From assembly GCF_017565405.1 (NCBI RefSeq), contig NZ_JAGEKR010000005.1, forward strand, positions 50,151 through 114,150: a stretch of 64,000 bases of DNA, given 5' to 3'. The translations under genes and the position numbers were made by a program. The DNA is from Allobranchiibius sp. CTAmp26 (GTDB lineage: Bacteria; Actinomycetota; Actinomycetes; Actinomycetales; Dermatophilaceae). The stretch's first letter is position 1; the number at the start of each line of letters is the position of its first letter. Under the pieces are notes generated by a model that did not search any database, was not told where the DNA came from, and worked only from the letters and a program-made list of their open reading frames with translations. Shown here piece by piece: positions 37,116 to 46,379 of this stretch.

Positions 37116-38300
37116 GTGGATCTGTTCGAATTCCAGGCGCGCGACATGTTCGAGGCACACGGCGTGCCGGTGCTCGCGGGCAAAACCATCACCGACGCGG
37201 CGCAGGCCGAGCAGGTCGCCCAGGAGATCGGTGGCGGTGGCGTCACCGTCGTGAAGGCGCAGGTCAAGACCGGTGGGCGCGGCAAGGCCGGCGGTGTGAA
37301 GGTCGCCAAGACGCCCGCCGAGGCCACGACGTACGCCGAGCAGATCCTCGGCATGGACATCAAGGGCCACACCGTGGGCACCGTGATGATCGCCCAGGGC
37401 GCTCAGATCGAGCACGAGTACTACTTCTCGGTGCTGCTCGACCGGTCCAACCGCACCTACCTGGCGATGTGCTCGGTCGAGGGCGGCATGGAGATCGAGC
37501 AGCTCGCCGTCGAGCGGCCGGACGCGCTCGCCCGCGTCGCCGTCGACCCGATCGTGGGGATCGACGAGGCGAAGGCCCGCGAGATCGTCCAGGCCGCGCG
37601 GTTCGACGAGGAGACCGGCGCCAAGGTCGCGCCGGTGCTGCAGAAGCTGTGGGAGGTCTACCGCGACGAGGACGCGACGCTTGTCGAGGTCAACCCGCTG
37701 GTGCAGACCGCCGACGGCTCGATCGTCGCCCTCGACGGCAAGGTGACCCTCGACGACAACGCGGACTTCCGTCACCCGGATCACCAGGCGCTGCAGGACA
37801 GGTCGGCCGCCGACCCGCTCGAGGCGCAGGCGCACGAGAAGGGCCTCAACTACGTCAAGCTCGATGGCGACGTCGGCATCATCGGCAACGGCGCGGGTCT
37901 GGTCATGTCGACCCTGGACGTCGTGGCGTACGCCGGTGAGAAGGTCACCAACCCGGCCGGCGCCCACCCCAAGCCGGCGAACTTCCTGGACATCGGCGGC
38001 GGTGCGTCGGCAGAGGTGATGGCCAACGGACTCGGCATCATCCTGGGCGACCCGCAGGTCAAGAGCGTCTTCGTGAACGTCTTCGGCGGGATCACCGCGT
38101 GCGATGCGGTCGCCAACGGCATCGTCGGCGCGCTCGACACCCTGGGTGACGGCGCGACCAAGCCGCTCGTCGTACGCCTCGACGGCAACAACGTGGTGGA
38201 GGGGCGGCGCATCCTGGCCGACCGCGACCACCCGCTGGTGACCATCGAAGAGACCATGGACGGCGCCGCGGCCAAGGCCGCCGAGCTCGCCGCACGCTGA
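37116..38300 (+). CDS. sucC: Succinyl-CoA ligase (ADP-forming) beta subunit
   Basis: A 394-aa ATP-grasp subunit of succinyl-CoA synthetase, the TCA-cycle step making ATP or GTP. The N-terminus [19 protein letters not shown] is standard. The grasp domain has [21 protein letters not shown] and [15 protein letters not shown] start after a GAGGACGG ribosome site. sucD follows 26 bases on with a matching GAGGACGG site. TACAGT at 37068-37073 may be the -10. Confidence 0.96.
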   Translation: MDLFEFQARDMFEAHGVPVLAGKTITDAAQAEQVAQEIGGGGVTVVKAQVKTGGRGKAGGVKVAKTPAEATTYAEQILGMDIKGHTVGTVMIAQGAQIEHEYYFSVLLDRSNRTYLAMCSVEGGMEIEQLAVERPDALARVAVDPIVGIDEAKAREIVQAARFDEETGAKVAPVLQKLWEVYRDEDATLVEVNPLVQTADGSIVALDGKVTLDDNADFRHPDHQALQDRSAADPLEAQAHEKGLNYVKLDGDVGIIGNGAGLVMSTLDVVAYAGEKVTNPAGAHPKPANFLDIGGGASAEVMANGLGIILGDPQVKSVFVNVFGGITACDAVANGIVGALDTLGDGATKPLVVRLDGNNVVEGRRILADRDHPLVTIEETMDGAAAKAAELAAR

Positions 38301-38326
38301 CAGACGTAGAGGACGGATCACTCGTA

Positions 38327-39220
38327 ATGGCAATCTTTCTGAACGCCGACTCCAAGGTCGTCGTGCAAGGCATGACCGGCTCCGAGGGCATGAAGCACAC
38401 CACCCGGATGCTCGCCTCGGGCACCTCCATCGTCGGCGGCGTAAACCCGCGCAAGGCGGGCCAGCAGGTCGACTTCGACGGCGGCAAGAGCGTGCCGGTC
38501 TTCGGCACCGTCGCCGAGGCGATGAAGGAGACGGGCGCCGACGTGTCGGTCGTCTTTGTGCCGCCGGCCTTCGCGCGCGCCGCTGTCGTGGAGGCCATCG
38601 ACGCCGCCATGCCGCTGGTGGTCGTGATCACCGAGGGCATCGCGGTCAAGGACACCGCGGAGTTCTACGCGCACGCCGTGGCGTCGGGCACCACCCGCAT
38701 CGTCGGGCCGAACTGCCCCGGTCTGATCAGCCCCGGGAAGTCCAACGCCGGCATCATCCCCGCGGACATCGCGGGCGCCGGTCGCATCGGGCTGGTGTCC
38801 AAGTCGGGCACGCTGACCTACCAGATGATGTACGAGCTGCGGGAGTTCGGCTTCTCCAGCGCGGTCGGCATCGGCGGTGACCCGATCATCGGCACCACTC
38901 ACATCGACTGTCTCGAGGCGTTCGAGAAGGACGACGAGACCGACGCCATCGTGATGATCGGCGAGATCGGCGGCGACGCCGAGGAGCGCGCCGCGGCGTA
39001 CATCAAGGACCACGTCACCAAGCCGGTCGTCGGCTACGTGGCCGGTTTCACCGCGCCGGAGGGCAAGACGATGGGCCACGCCGGTGCGATCGTGTCCGGG
39101 TCGTCCGGCACCGCGGCCGCCAAGCAGGAGGCCCTCGAGGCCGCCGGCGTGAAGGTCGGCAAGACGCCGTCCGCGACCGCCGACCTGATGCGCGAGATCA
39201 TGAAGGGCCTTGCCAAGTAG
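38327..39220 (+). CDS. sucD: Succinyl-CoA ligase (ADP-forming) alpha subunit
   Basis: A 297-aa CoA-binding subunit. The N-terminal Rossmann domain has [11 protein letters not shown] and GGVNPRKAG. The phosphohistidine site is in [21 protein letters not shown] near residues 247-267 and GPNCPGLI is present. It pairs with sucC. A strong hairpin terminator follows 20 bases after the stop. Confidence 0.96.
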   Translation: MAIFLNADSKVVVQGMTGSEGMKHTTRMLASGTSIVGGVNPRKAGQQVDFDGGKSVPVFGTVAEAMKETGADVSVVFVPPAFARAAVVEAIDAAMPLVVVITEGIAVKDTAEFYAHAVASGTTRIVGPNCPGLISPGKSNAGIIPADIAGAGRIGLVSKSGTLTYQMMYELREFGFSSAVGIGGDPIIGTTHIDCLEAFEKDDETDAIVMIGEIGGDAEERAAAYIKDHVTKPVVGYVAGFTAPEGKTMGHAGAIVSGSSGTAAAKQEALEAAGVKVGKTPSATADLMREIMKGLAK

Positions 39221-39239
39221 GGCGATCCACTCAGCTACA

Positions 39240-39271
39240 ACGGCCGGTCACCCCGCGGGGTGACCGGCCGT
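39240..39271 (+). terminator. Terminator after sucCD
   Basis: A perfect 32-base palindrome that folds as a stem of about 14 bp with a minimal loop, lying 20 bases after the sucD stop. No U-run. Confidence 0.85.
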
Positions 39272-39285
39272 CGTACGTGATGTCG

Positions 39286-39540
39286 GTGGACGTTCGGGTC
39301 CGAGCGGTCCGAAACGAGCGGTCGCATCCGGGGATGGTGCACGTCTGGGTCCGAGCGGGCCGAAACGAGCGGTCGCATCAGGGGATGGTGCACGTTCGGG
39401 GCCGAGCGGGCCGAAACGAGAGGGGGCGCCGGGGGTCGGTGCTCGTTTGGGGCCGAGCGGGCCGAAACGACGGTGCGCGGCGGGGGTCGATGCACGTTCG
39501 GGGCCGAGCGGGCCAAAACGAGGAAAAGGTGCCGGTCAGC
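39286..39540. repeat. Five 51-bp tandem repeats
   Basis: The 315-base gap 39221-39535 holds the sucCD terminator and then this array. Units begin at 39286, 39337, 39388, 39439 and 39490, exactly 51 bases apart. The first 32 bases of each are well kept (core CGAGCGGGCCGAAACGA); the last 19 vary, with units 1 and 2 nearly identical. TTCGG and CCGAA within the core could form a hairpin. Frames stay open on both strands because 51 is a multiple of 3, but neither resembles a known protein. The last unit ends at the stop of the next gene. Confidence 0.85.
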
Positions 39541-40510
39541 GGCCGGCGAGGTCGATCCGCACGCTGGTCGCCGACCCGGCCGGGGTGCTCGCACCGATCC
39601 ACTTCGCGCCGTCGCGTCCGCGGTGCCGCTTCCATTCCCGGTCACCGACCGTGACGCTGGTGATGCCCTCGGCCTCGGCGTGCGTCACCGCCCAGGCGGC
39701 GACGGTCCACGCGCGGTCGGTGCTGCGGGCGCGGAACGTGACACCCGAGGCGCCGGCCGTGGCCTGCAGACCCGTCTGATTCGCGATCTTCGCCACCACC
39801 GCGGCGGGTGTGGAGGAGGTCTTGGCCGGGTCGAGACGGCAGGTGACCTTCTCCGGCGAGCTGCCGTCGAGAGAGGCGGTAAGCACCTGACCGGCCGACA
39901 CGTGGTCGGCGTACGCCGTCGGCACGCCCGAGCGCTGCACCTCCTGCGCCGCAACCTCGACGGCCTGCGCCTGCCAGCCGTCGATCTGGGTGAGCTTGTT
40001 GTAGAAGGCGGCGCTGGAGTGCACCGGGTCCAGGATCTCGGCCTGCGTACCCCAGCCCTGACTGGGTCGCTGCTGGAAGAGCCCGAGGGAGTCGCGATCG
40101 CCGTAGGTCAGGTTGCGCAGCTTGGACTCGGTGATCGCGGTGGTGATGGCGACCTCGCCGGCGCGCGGCTCCAGGCCCAGCCTCATCGTGCCGACGTCGA
40201 CGATGGTCGCGGCGTTCGCGGCTTGCTCGGGGGAGTAGTCGAAGCTGCCGTTCGCGGTGAACTGGCAGGTGGGAGAACCGAAGTTGTCCAGCAGGTGCTG
40301 GTAGCCGTAGTACGCGCCACCGGCCACGGCGGCCACGAGCACGACCGGCACCAGGCAGCCGGCGGTCCACCCGCAGCCGCGGCGACGGCGCGGTGCGTCC
40401 TGGAAGTCGAAGTGCCCGACGGGATCGTGGTCGTCCCACTCGTGCTCGTCGTAGAGCCCGTCGAATTCGCGGTCGTGGGCGTGCGGGTCCTGTTTCTTAC
40501 GGAATGGCAT
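39536..40510 (-). CDS. Membrane-anchored protein with lysozyme-like domain
   Basis: A 324-aa protein. A charged, Asp/His-rich cytoplasmic head (about 1-45) precedes one membrane helix (about 48-70), placing the rest outside. The outside domain shows ITTAITESKLRNLTYGDRDSLGLFQQRPSQGWGT near residues 122-155, in two halves typical of actinobacterial lysozyme/transglycosylase-like folds, with Glu as candidate catalytic acid. Activity is not certain. Its 3' end meets the 51-bp repeat array. Upstream is dapD, 19 bases away, on the same strand. Confidence 0.78.
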   Translation of the reverse strand: MPFRKKQDPHAHDREFDGLYDEHEWDDHDPVGHFDFQDAPRRRRGCGWTAGCLVPVVLVAAVAGGAYYGYQHLLDNFGSPTCQFTANGSFDYSPEQAANAATIVDVGTMRLGLEPRAGEVAITTAITESKLRNLTYGDRDSLGLFQQRPSQGWGTQAEILDPVHSSAAFYNKLTQIDGWQAQAVEVAAQEVQRSGVPTAYADHVSAGQVLTASLDGSSPEKVTCRLDPAKTSSTPAAVVAKIANQTGLQATAGASGVTFRARSTDRAWTVAAWAVTHAEAEGITSVTVGDREWKRHRGRDGAKWIGASTPAGSATSVRIDLAGR

Positions 40511-40529
40511 GTGGGGGAGGGTGACGCTT

Positions 40530-41459
40530 TCAGTTCTGGTGCAGGACGTCGTTCAGTGCGATGCCGTGGCCCTGGCGACCCCGGCAGCGCACGACTCCGG
40601 TGGTGGAGTCGCGCAGGAAGAGCATCGAGGAGCGCCCCGACAGTTCGCGTGCCTTCACCACCGAGTCGTCGTCGAGGGTGACCTTGGTGCCGGAGGTGAC
40701 GTACAGCCCTGCCTCGACCACGCAGTCGTCGCCGAGCGAGATGCCGACGCCGGCCTGAGCGCCGATGAGACAACGCTCGCCGATCGAGACGCGTTCCGTG
40801 CCGCCGCCGGACAGGGTGCCCATGATCGAGGCGCCGCCACCGATGTCGCTGCCGTCGCCGACGACGACGCCCTGCACGATGCGGCCCTCGACCATCGAGG
40901 TGCCGAGCGTGCCTGCGTTGAAGTTGCAGAACCCCTCGTGCATCACGGTGGTGCCGGAGGCCAGGTGGGCGCCGAGGCGGACCCGGTCCGCGTCGGCGAT
41001 GCGGACACCGGACGGGACGACGTAGTCGGTCATCCGCGGGAACTTGTCGACGCCGTAGACATGCACCGGTCCGTCGATCTTCAACCGCATCCTGGTCTCC
41101 TCGAACCCCTCGACCGGGCACGGACCCGCGCTGGTCCACACCACGTTCGACAGGACCCCGAAGAGTCCCTCGAGATTGATCGAGTTGGGTCGTGCGAGCC
41201 GGTGGGACAGCAGGTGCAGCCGCAGGTACGCGTCGGGCACGTCGGCCGGCGGCAGGTCGAGGTCGACCTGGGTCGACACCGTCGCGGTCTTGACCCGGCG
41301 CGCGATGTCGTCGCCGGCGAGGGCCGCGAGCCGCGCAGGGGTGGAGTACGGGTCGTCCGCGGGCGCGTCGCCGAGGTGGGGTGTCGGGTACCAGGTGTCG
41401 AGGACGGTGCCGTCGTACGTCGTGGTCGTGAGGCCATGACCCCAGGCGGTGCGCGTCAT
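40530..41459 (-). CDS. dapD: Tetrahydrodipicolinate N-succinyltransferase DapD
   Basis: A 309-aa left-handed beta-helix enzyme that succinylates tetrahydrodipicolinate in lysine/meso-DAP synthesis. It is the actinobacterial DapD type: [29 protein letters not shown] in the middle, split here into two marks, then hexapeptide repeats ([29 protein letters not shown]). The C-terminal GHGIALND is usual. dapE lies about 2.3 kb away. Leaderless-type start, divergent from the aldo/keto reductase. Confidence 0.95.
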   Translation of the reverse strand: MTRTAWGHGLTTTTYDGTVLDTWYPTPHLGDAPADDPYSTPARLAALAGDDIARRVKTATVSTQVDLDLPPADVPDAYLRLHLLSHRLARPNSINLEGLFGVLSNVVWTSAGPCPVEGFEETRMRLKIDGPVHVYGVDKFPRMTDYVVPSGVRIADADRVRLGAHLASGTTVMHEGFCNFNAGTLGTSMVEGRIVQGVVVGDGSDIGGGASIMGTLSGGGTERVSIGERCLIGAQAGVGISLGDDCVVEAGLYVTSGTKVTLDDDSVVKARELSGRSSMLFLRDSTTGVVRCRGRQGHGIALNDVLHQN

Positions 41460-41465
41460 GGCCCC

Positions 41466-41471
41466 AGGGTA
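41466..41471 (-). promoter_or_regulatory. Leaderless-type -10 of dapD
   Basis: TACCCT 6 bases before the ATG at 41459, with no Shine-Dalgarno. Confidence 0.6.
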
Positions 41472-41569
41472 GGTGAGCGACCTGTCGTAACAGGCCGTCC
41501 CCGACGCGGAGTCGGTGCGTGTCGGCGTACGGTCGCATAGGAAAGCAAACCGATGACGAGGAGCGTGGG

Positions 41570-42541
41570 ATGAAGTACACCCGACTGGGTACGACGGGGC
41601 TGCAGGTCTCGCAGATCGCGCTGGGCTGCATGAGCTACGGAGATCCGCAGCGCGGACCCCACCCGTGGAGCCTCGACGAGGAGGCCAGCCGGCCGTTCTT
41701 CCGGCAGGCGATCGAGGCCGGGGTCACCTTCTTCGACACCGCGAACGTCTACTCGGCCGGGTCGAGCGAGGAGATCACCGGACGCGCGCTGAAGGACTTC
41801 GCCCGCCGTGAGGAGGTCGTCATCGCGACCAAGCTCAACGGCCGGATGGGCCCGGGCCCGAACGGCGCCGGCCTCTCCCGCGGCGCCGTGATGACCCAGA
41901 TCGACGAGAGCCTGCGACGACTCGGCACCGACTACGTCGACCTCTACCAGATCCACCGCTGGGATCCCGAGACCCCGATCGAGGAGACGGTCGAGGCTCT
42001 GCACGACGTCGTGCAGTCGGGCAAGGCGCGCTACGTCGGCGCCTCCTCCATGTGGGCGTGGCAGTTCGCCAAGGCGCTGCACGTCGCCGACGCGAACGGC
42101 TGGACCCGGTTCGTCACGATGCAGGACCACTACAACCTGCTGCAGCGCGAGGAGGAGCGGGAGATGTTCCCGCTCCTGGCCGATGAGGGCATCGGGTCCA
42201 TCCCGTGGAGCCCGCTGGCCCGCGGCAAACTCACCCGCGACTGGGACGCCACCAGCACCCGCAGCGAGACGGACGATTTCGGCAAGTCCCTCTATCGAGA
42301 CGAGGACCGGACCATCGTCGACGAGGTGGCGAAGGTCGCGGACGAACGTGGCGTCAGCCGCGCGCAGGTCGCGCTGGCCTGGGTGCTGCGCAACCCCGTG
42401 GTGAGCTCGCCGATCGTGGGCGCCACCAAGACCGCCCACCTCGACGACGCGATCGCGGCGGTCGACCTGGAGCTCAGCGACGCCGAGTGCGAGCGTCTCG
42501 AGGCGTCGTACACCGTGCGGGAGCCCGCCGGCTTCAGCTGA
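41570..42541 (+). CDS. Aldo/keto reductase
   Basis: A 323-aa NADPH-dependent (beta/alpha)8 reductase. The catalytic tetrad is visible: Asp in FFDTANVYS and its Tyr near residues 54-60, Lys in ATKLNG near 87 and His in QIHRWD near 128. The cofactor region (SPIVGATK) is intact. It resembles the Tas/YajO-type potassium-channel-beta-like group. Substrate unknown. The ATG is backed by GAGGAG at 41558-41563. Confidence 0.9.
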   Translation: MKYTRLGTTGLQVSQIALGCMSYGDPQRGPHPWSLDEEASRPFFRQAIEAGVTFFDTANVYSAGSSEEITGRALKDFARREEVVIATKLNGRMGPGPNGAGLSRGAVMTQIDESLRRLGTDYVDLYQIHRWDPETPIEETVEALHDVVQSGKARYVGASSMWAWQFAKALHVADANGWTRFVTMQDHYNLLQREEEREMFPLLADEGIGSIPWSPLARGKLTRDWDATSTRSETDDFGKSLYRDEDRTIVDEVAKVADERGVSRAQVALAWVLRNPVVSSPIVGATKTAHLDDAIAAVDLELSDAECERLEASYTVREPAGFS

Positions 42542-42546
42542 TCTGC

Positions 42547-42552
42547 GACCCT
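42547..42552 (+). promoter_or_regulatory. Leaderless-type -10 of the first mannosyltransferase-like gene
   Basis: GACCCT 7 bases before the GTG at 42560. The first base is atypical. Confidence 0.3.
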
Positions 42553-42559
42553 GGCGCAC

Positions 42560-43732
42560 GTGTCCGTCCGTCAGATGCTGCGCACCCACCCGGTGCTCAC
42601 CGCGTGCGCCGGGTACGTCGTGCTGCGCGTGATCTCGGCGCTGATCATCATCTGGGTCGGGCAGCACGCGTACGGCCACCCGTCCCGCGACTACTTCGGC
42701 GTCGCCACCCAGTGGGACGGTCAGTGGTACCGCCGGATCGTCGATCACGGCTACCCGGCCACGCTGCCGCACCGTCCGGACGGATCGGTGGCCGAGAACG
42801 AGTACGCCTTCCTGCCGCTCTACCCCGGCCTGGTCCGCGTGCTCATGTGGGCGACCGGCGGGTCGTTCCCGGTTGTGGCCACGACCCTCAGCCTGGTGCT
42901 GGGGGTCGCGGCGACGGCCGTGCTGGTGGTGTTGCTACGCCGGTTCGTCGGACCCGCGGCGGCAGCGGTCGCGGCCATCCTGTGGGCCGCCAGCCCCGCG
43001 TCCCCAGCGCTGCAGATGGCCTACACCGAGTCGCTCGCGATGATGCTGCTAGGCGCGTTGCTGTGGGCGCTGACTCGCGAGAAGTGGCTGCTGGCAGCGG
43101 TACTGGCACCTGTGGTGGGCTTGGCGCGGCCACTCGGGCCGCCGCTGGTGGTCGTCGCCCTCGTCGCGGCGTGGCTGCGGTGGCGCGCCCGCGAGGACCG
43201 TCCTCTGCCCGTCGGCGAGCGGGTCCGCATCGTGGTGATGGTGGTGAGTACGGCGCTCGCGGGATGGATCTGGGCGGCGTACGTCGGATGGCGTACCGGC
43301 GTCCGCAACGGCTACGTCCTCACCGAGCTCGCCTGGCAGTTCACCGACAAGGCGCACCCCTTCGGCTCGCTGCTCAGCCAGCTCGGCCGGGTCGTGCCCA
43401 TGCCGATCGGTGTCGCGATCGCCGCGGCCGTCGGCGTCGGCATCCTCGCGCTGGCGCTCGGACCCTGGGCGCAGCGTCTCGGGTGGGTGCTGCGCATCTG
43501 GGTGGTCGCCTACCTCGGGTACATCGCGGCGGCCGCCCTCGTCAACGCCAGCGTGGTGCGCTACCTCCTTCCGGCGTTCCCGCTGGCCGTGGTGCTCATC
43601 GGCGCCGGCCGCGCTCGACCGAGCGGGCGTCAGGGCTCGCGCGCGGTCGGATGGGCGGCGGCGTTCGTGATCCTGCAGATCGTCTGGGCCTGGGGGGTGC
43701 TGCGCGGACCGGGGTTCGGCGGCGCACCGTGA
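42560..43732 (+). CDS. PIG-V-like membrane mannosyltransferase homologue (copy 1)
   Basis: A 390-aa membrane protein with about ten helices. It has the QWDGQWYRRIVDHGYP motif near residues 53-68 and ENEYAFLPLYPG, both typical of the PIG-V/GT-C mannosyltransferase superfamily, which uses polyprenyl-phosphate mannose at the outer face of the membrane. A paralogue with the same motifs begins at 46957. The Asp in WDG is the likely catalytic or metal-binding residue. Acceptor unknown; a protein or lipoglycan is likely. Confidence 0.82.
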   Translation: MSVRQMLRTHPVLTACAGYVVLRVISALIIIWVGQHAYGHPSRDYFGVATQWDGQWYRRIVDHGYPATLPHRPDGSVAENEYAFLPLYPGLVRVLMWATGGSFPVVATTLSLVLGVAATAVLVVLLRRFVGPAAAAVAAILWAASPASPALQMAYTESLAMMLLGALLWALTREKWLLAAVLAPVVGLARPLGPPLVVVALVAAWLRWRAREDRPLPVGERVRIVVMVVSTALAGWIWAAYVGWRTGVRNGYVLTELAWQFTDKAHPFGSLLSQLGRVVPMPIGVAIAAAVGVGILALALGPWAQRLGWVLRIWVVAYLGYIAAAALVNASVVRYLLPAFPLAVVLIGAGRARPSGRQGSRAVGWAAAFVILQIVWAWGVLRGPGFGGAP

Positions 43733-43741
43733 CCGATGGGA

Positions 43742-43747
43742 CAGGAT
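43742..43747 (+). promoter_or_regulatory. Leaderless-type -10 of dapE
   Basis: CAGGAT 7 bases before the ATG at 43755. It overlaps the alternative ATG at 43746. Confidence 0.5.
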
Positions 43748-43754
43748 GTGGCGT

Positions 43755-44828
43755 ATGCCGATCCCCACCGCGCTCGATCTGACCAGAGACGTCGTCACCC
43801 TGACCGCCGACCTGTGCGACATCGCCTCCGTGAGCACGCAGGAGCGTGCGCTCGCCGACGCGGTCGAGGCCGCGCTGCTGACTCTGCCGCACCTGGACGT
43901 CATCCGCGACGGCAACGTGGTCGTCGCCCGCACCGAGCTCGGCCGCTCCGAGCGGGTGGTGCTCGCCGGACACCTGGACACCGTGCCGCTGACCGATCCG
44001 CCGAACATCCCCGTACGGCGCGTCGACGGGACGCTGGTCGGTCGTGGCACCACCGACATGAAGGGCGGTGTCGCGGTGCAGCTCGCGCTGGCCGCGCGGG
44101 TGCCCAGCCCGTCGCGGGACGTCACGTTCATCTTCTACGACTGCGAGGAGATCGAGGAGGAGTTCAACGGCCTGAAACGCATCGGCGAGCAGCAGCCGGA
44201 CCTGCTCGACGCCGAGTTCGCGGTACTGCTCGAACCCACGAACGGCGGCATCGAGGGCGGCTGCAAGGGCACCCTCCGCGTCGACGTCGTCACCAAGGGG
44301 ATCTCCGCCCACTCCGCGCGACCCTGGAACGGACACAACGCGATCCACGACGCGGGCGACGTGCTGGCGCGGCTCACGGCGTACGAGCCGGCGACCGTGC
44401 ACGTCGATGGCCTGGACTACCACGAGGCGCTCAACGCCGTCGGCATCCGCGGCGGCATCGCCGGCAACGTGATCCCCGACGTCTGCACCGTGAGCGTCAA
44501 CTACCGCTTCGCACCGGACAAGTCCGCGGAGGAGGCGCTCGCGCACGTGCAGCAGGTGTTCAGCGGGTTCGACGTGACGCTCGGCGACTGCGCGATCGGC
44601 GCCCGGCCGGGTCTGGACCAGCCCGCGGCGCAGGCGTTCGTCGAGGCGCTCGGGTTGCCCGTCGTGGCCAAGGAGGGCTGGACCGACGTGGCTCGCTTCG
44701 CGGCTCTGGACATCCCTGCGGTGAACTTCGGTCCCGGCGATCCGAATCTCGCCCACACCGACGACGAACGCTGCCCCGAGCAGCAGATCGAGGACGCGCT
44801 GGCGGCGCTCACCCGGTGGCTGGCATGA
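43755..44828 (+). CDS. dapE: Succinyl-diaminopimelate desuccinylase DapE
   Basis: A 357-aa M20-family zinc hydrolase that releases succinate from N-succinyl-LL-DAP. Metal ligands are seen in GHLDTVP near residue 74, the catalytic base in CEEIEEE near 129-135, and a C-terminal His in AHTDDER. It is the same pathway as dapD. The ATG at 43755 is favoured by the -10 spacing; an ATG at 43746 adds three residues. The stop overlaps the ATG of the LOG gene. Confidence 0.94.
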   Translation: MPIPTALDLTRDVVTLTADLCDIASVSTQERALADAVEAALLTLPHLDVIRDGNVVVARTELGRSERVVLAGHLDTVPLTDPPNIPVRRVDGTLVGRGTTDMKGGVAVQLALAARVPSPSRDVTFIFYDCEEIEEEFNGLKRIGEQQPDLLDAEFAVLLEPTNGGIEGGCKGTLRVDVVTKGISAHSARPWNGHNAIHDAGDVLARLTAYEPATVHVDGLDYHEALNAVGIRGGIAGNVIPDVCTVSVNYRFAPDKSAEEALAHVQQVFSGFDVTLGDCAIGARPGLDQPAAQAFVEALGLPVVAKEGWTDVARFAALDIPAVNFGPGDPNLAHTDDERCPEQQIEDALAALTRWLA

Positions 44829-45577
44829 GCGGGCGGCGTACGCACCGCAAGGGTGCGAGCACGATGCGCGGCAAGTACCTGCCCGCCACCACGACCGACC
44901 AGAGGCTGCTGGACAAGGACCAGGACACCGACTGGGTGCACACCGACCCGTGGCGGGTGATGCGCATCCAGGCGGAGTTCGTCGAGGGGTTCGGCACGCT
45001 CGCCGAGTTGGGTCCGGCGATCAGCGTGTTCGGCTCCGCGCGGCTGAAGCCCGGGTCGGACCTCTACTCCATGGGTGAGGAGGTCGCGCGGCTGCTGGTC
45101 GAGGCCGGTTACGCGGTGATCACCGGCGGCGGACCGGGGGCGATGGAGGCCGCCAACAAGGGCGCGCACGAGGCGGGTGGCACCAGCGTCGGCCTCGGCA
45201 TCGAGCTGCCGTTCGAGTCCGGCCTCAACGACTACGTCGACCTGGGCGTGAACTTCCGCTACTTCTTCGTGCGCAAGACGATGTTCGTGAAGTACGCGCA
45301 GGGGTACGTCGTGCTGCCCGGCGGTTTCGGCACCCTGGACGAGTTGTTCGAGGCCCTGACCCTGGCGCAGACCCAGAAGGTGACCAGCTTCCCGGTCGTC
45401 CTCATCGGGCGCTCGTTCTGGGAGCCGATGATCGAGTGGCTCGGCACCACCGTGCTCGAACACGGGATGATCGCCGCCAGCGACGTGGCGCGGCTGCAGG
45501 TCGTCGACACCCCGGCCGACGCGGTGCAGGCCATCGTGAAGGAGAACGCGGTCATCGCCGCGAGCCGCCCGGAGTGA
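44825..45577 (+). CDS. LOG-family (TIGR00730) Rossmann protein
   Basis: A 250-aa protein of the lysine-decarboxylase-like/LOG family. The motifs GGGPGAMEAANKGA and PGGFGTLDELFE are complete. Enzymes with them hydrolyse cytokinin-type nucleoside monophosphates to base and ribose phosphate. The true bacterial substrate is often unknown, and they are not lysine decarboxylases. The N-terminal 60 residues carry a TDPWRVMRIQAEFVEGFGTL extension usual in actinobacteria. Coupled to dapE by ATGA. Confidence 0.88.
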   Translation: MSGRRTHRKGASTMRGKYLPATTTDQRLLDKDQDTDWVHTDPWRVMRIQAEFVEGFGTLAELGPAISVFGSARLKPGSDLYSMGEEVARLLVEAGYAVITGGGPGAMEAANKGAHEAGGTSVGLGIELPFESGLNDYVDLGVNFRYFFVRKTMFVKYAQGYVVLPGGFGTLDELFEALTLAQTQKVTSFPVVLIGRSFWEPMIEWLGTTVLEHGMIAASDVARLQVVDTPADAVQAIVKENAVIAASRPE

Positions 45578-45611
45578 CCGCGGTACCGGGGTCGGTGTCC
45601 GGTGCGGCGGA

Positions 45612-45617
45612 TAGTCT
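45612..45617 (+). promoter_or_regulatory. Leaderless-type -10 of the DivIVA-like gene
   Basis: TAGTCT 6 bases before the GTG at 45624, with no Shine-Dalgarno. Confidence 0.6.
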
Positions 45618-45623
45618 GGCGCG

Positions 45624-45926
45624 GTGACGGTCTTCCTCCTGGTGCTCCTCGTGCTGCTGGTCGGTGCCGTGCTCGCCGGCGTCGCCGGCTGGTACGGCGG
45701 CCACATGGACGAGCCGACCGCCACCACGCCGTACACCGGCCTCCCGGAGGGCCGTCTCGCCACCGAGGACGTGGAGTCGGTGCGTTTCGACCAGACCCTG
45801 CGCGGCTACCGGATGGGTCAGGTCGACGACGTCCTCGATCGGCTCGTGGTGGCCCTGGGGGAGCGCGACGACGAGATCGCGCGACTGCGCGCCGAGGCCT
45901 CGCTGCCGCAGCACCGGCGGGACTGA
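45624..45926 (+). CDS. Small membrane DivIVA-domain protein
   Basis: A 100-aa protein with one N-terminal membrane helix (about 3-24) and a short DivIVA-type segment, RFDQTLRGYRMGQVDDVLDRL near residues 53-73, then a short coiled tail. DivIVA domains bind curved membrane or scaffold polar growth; here the domain is minimal. The same gene lies before tag in mycobacteria. Role unknown, possibly in cell-wall growth. Three bases separate it from the next start. Confidence 0.83.
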   Translation: MTVFLLVLLVLLVGAVLAGVAGWYGGHMDEPTATTPYTGLPEGRLATEDVESVRFDQTLRGYRMGQVDDVLDRLVVALGERDDEIARLRAEASLPQHRRD

Positions 45927-45929
45927 GCC

Positions 45930-46379
45930 GTGGCCGTCATCCGGATGACGCGCGACACGACCGCCTCGGCCGACGCCGTGTGGGCGGTCGCGTCCGACTG
46001 GTCGCGGCACGGCGACTACTTCCCGCTCACCCACATGTCCGTCGCCGACGAGGCCGCCGGGGTGGGGCAGCACTTCACCGCGACCAGCCGGCTCGGCCCG
46101 CTGGCGATGCCGGACCCGATGGTGGTGACCGCCTGGGTGCCCCCGCGGGACGGTGGGCCGGGGTCGTTCGCCATCCGCAAACTGGGCAGGGTCCTCGCGG
46201 GCACCGTCGCCTTCACCGTCACGCCCACCCCCACCGGCTCCCAGCTGACCTGGGTGACCGACGTACGCCCGGCGCCCGCTCCGCTCGCCGCCCTGAGCAG
46301 GCCGGTCAGCCGGCCGATCAGCCGCGCCCTCTACGCAGGGGTGCTGAAGAAGATCGTCGCGGCCGCGGAGGCGCAGTGA
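45930..46379 (+). CDS. SRPBCC-fold protein
   Basis: A 149-aa protein of the SRPBCC (START/Bet v1-like) superfamily, a hydrophobic-cavity fold. The start TRDTTASADAVWAVASDWSRHGDYFP is typical. Members bind or transfer lipids or polyketides; there is no catalytic signature. GTG start; the stop overlaps the GTG of tag, so it is operonic with a DNA-repair gene. Confidence 0.8.
   Translation: MAVIRMTRDTTASADAVWAVASDWSRHGDYFPLTHMSVADEAAGVGQHFTATSRLGPLAMPDPMVVTAWVPPRDGGPGSFAIRKLGRVLAGTVAFTVTPTPTGSQLTWVTDVRPAPAPLAALSRPVSRPISRALYAGVLKKIVAAAEAQ

Noticed and set aside
39286..39540. The tandem repeats as a CRISPR array
   Set aside because: Spacers of 19 bases are too short and resemble each other, repeats vary, and no cas gene is near. 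The Cas4-like nuclease at 62 kb is a common free-standing RecB-type protein.
39235..39654. Open frames on both strands across the 51-bp repeats (17-residue repeat peptides)
   Set aside because: 51 is a multiple of 3, so any frame without a stop in one unit stays open. No ribosome site, no recognised fold, and changes between units do not favour third positions.
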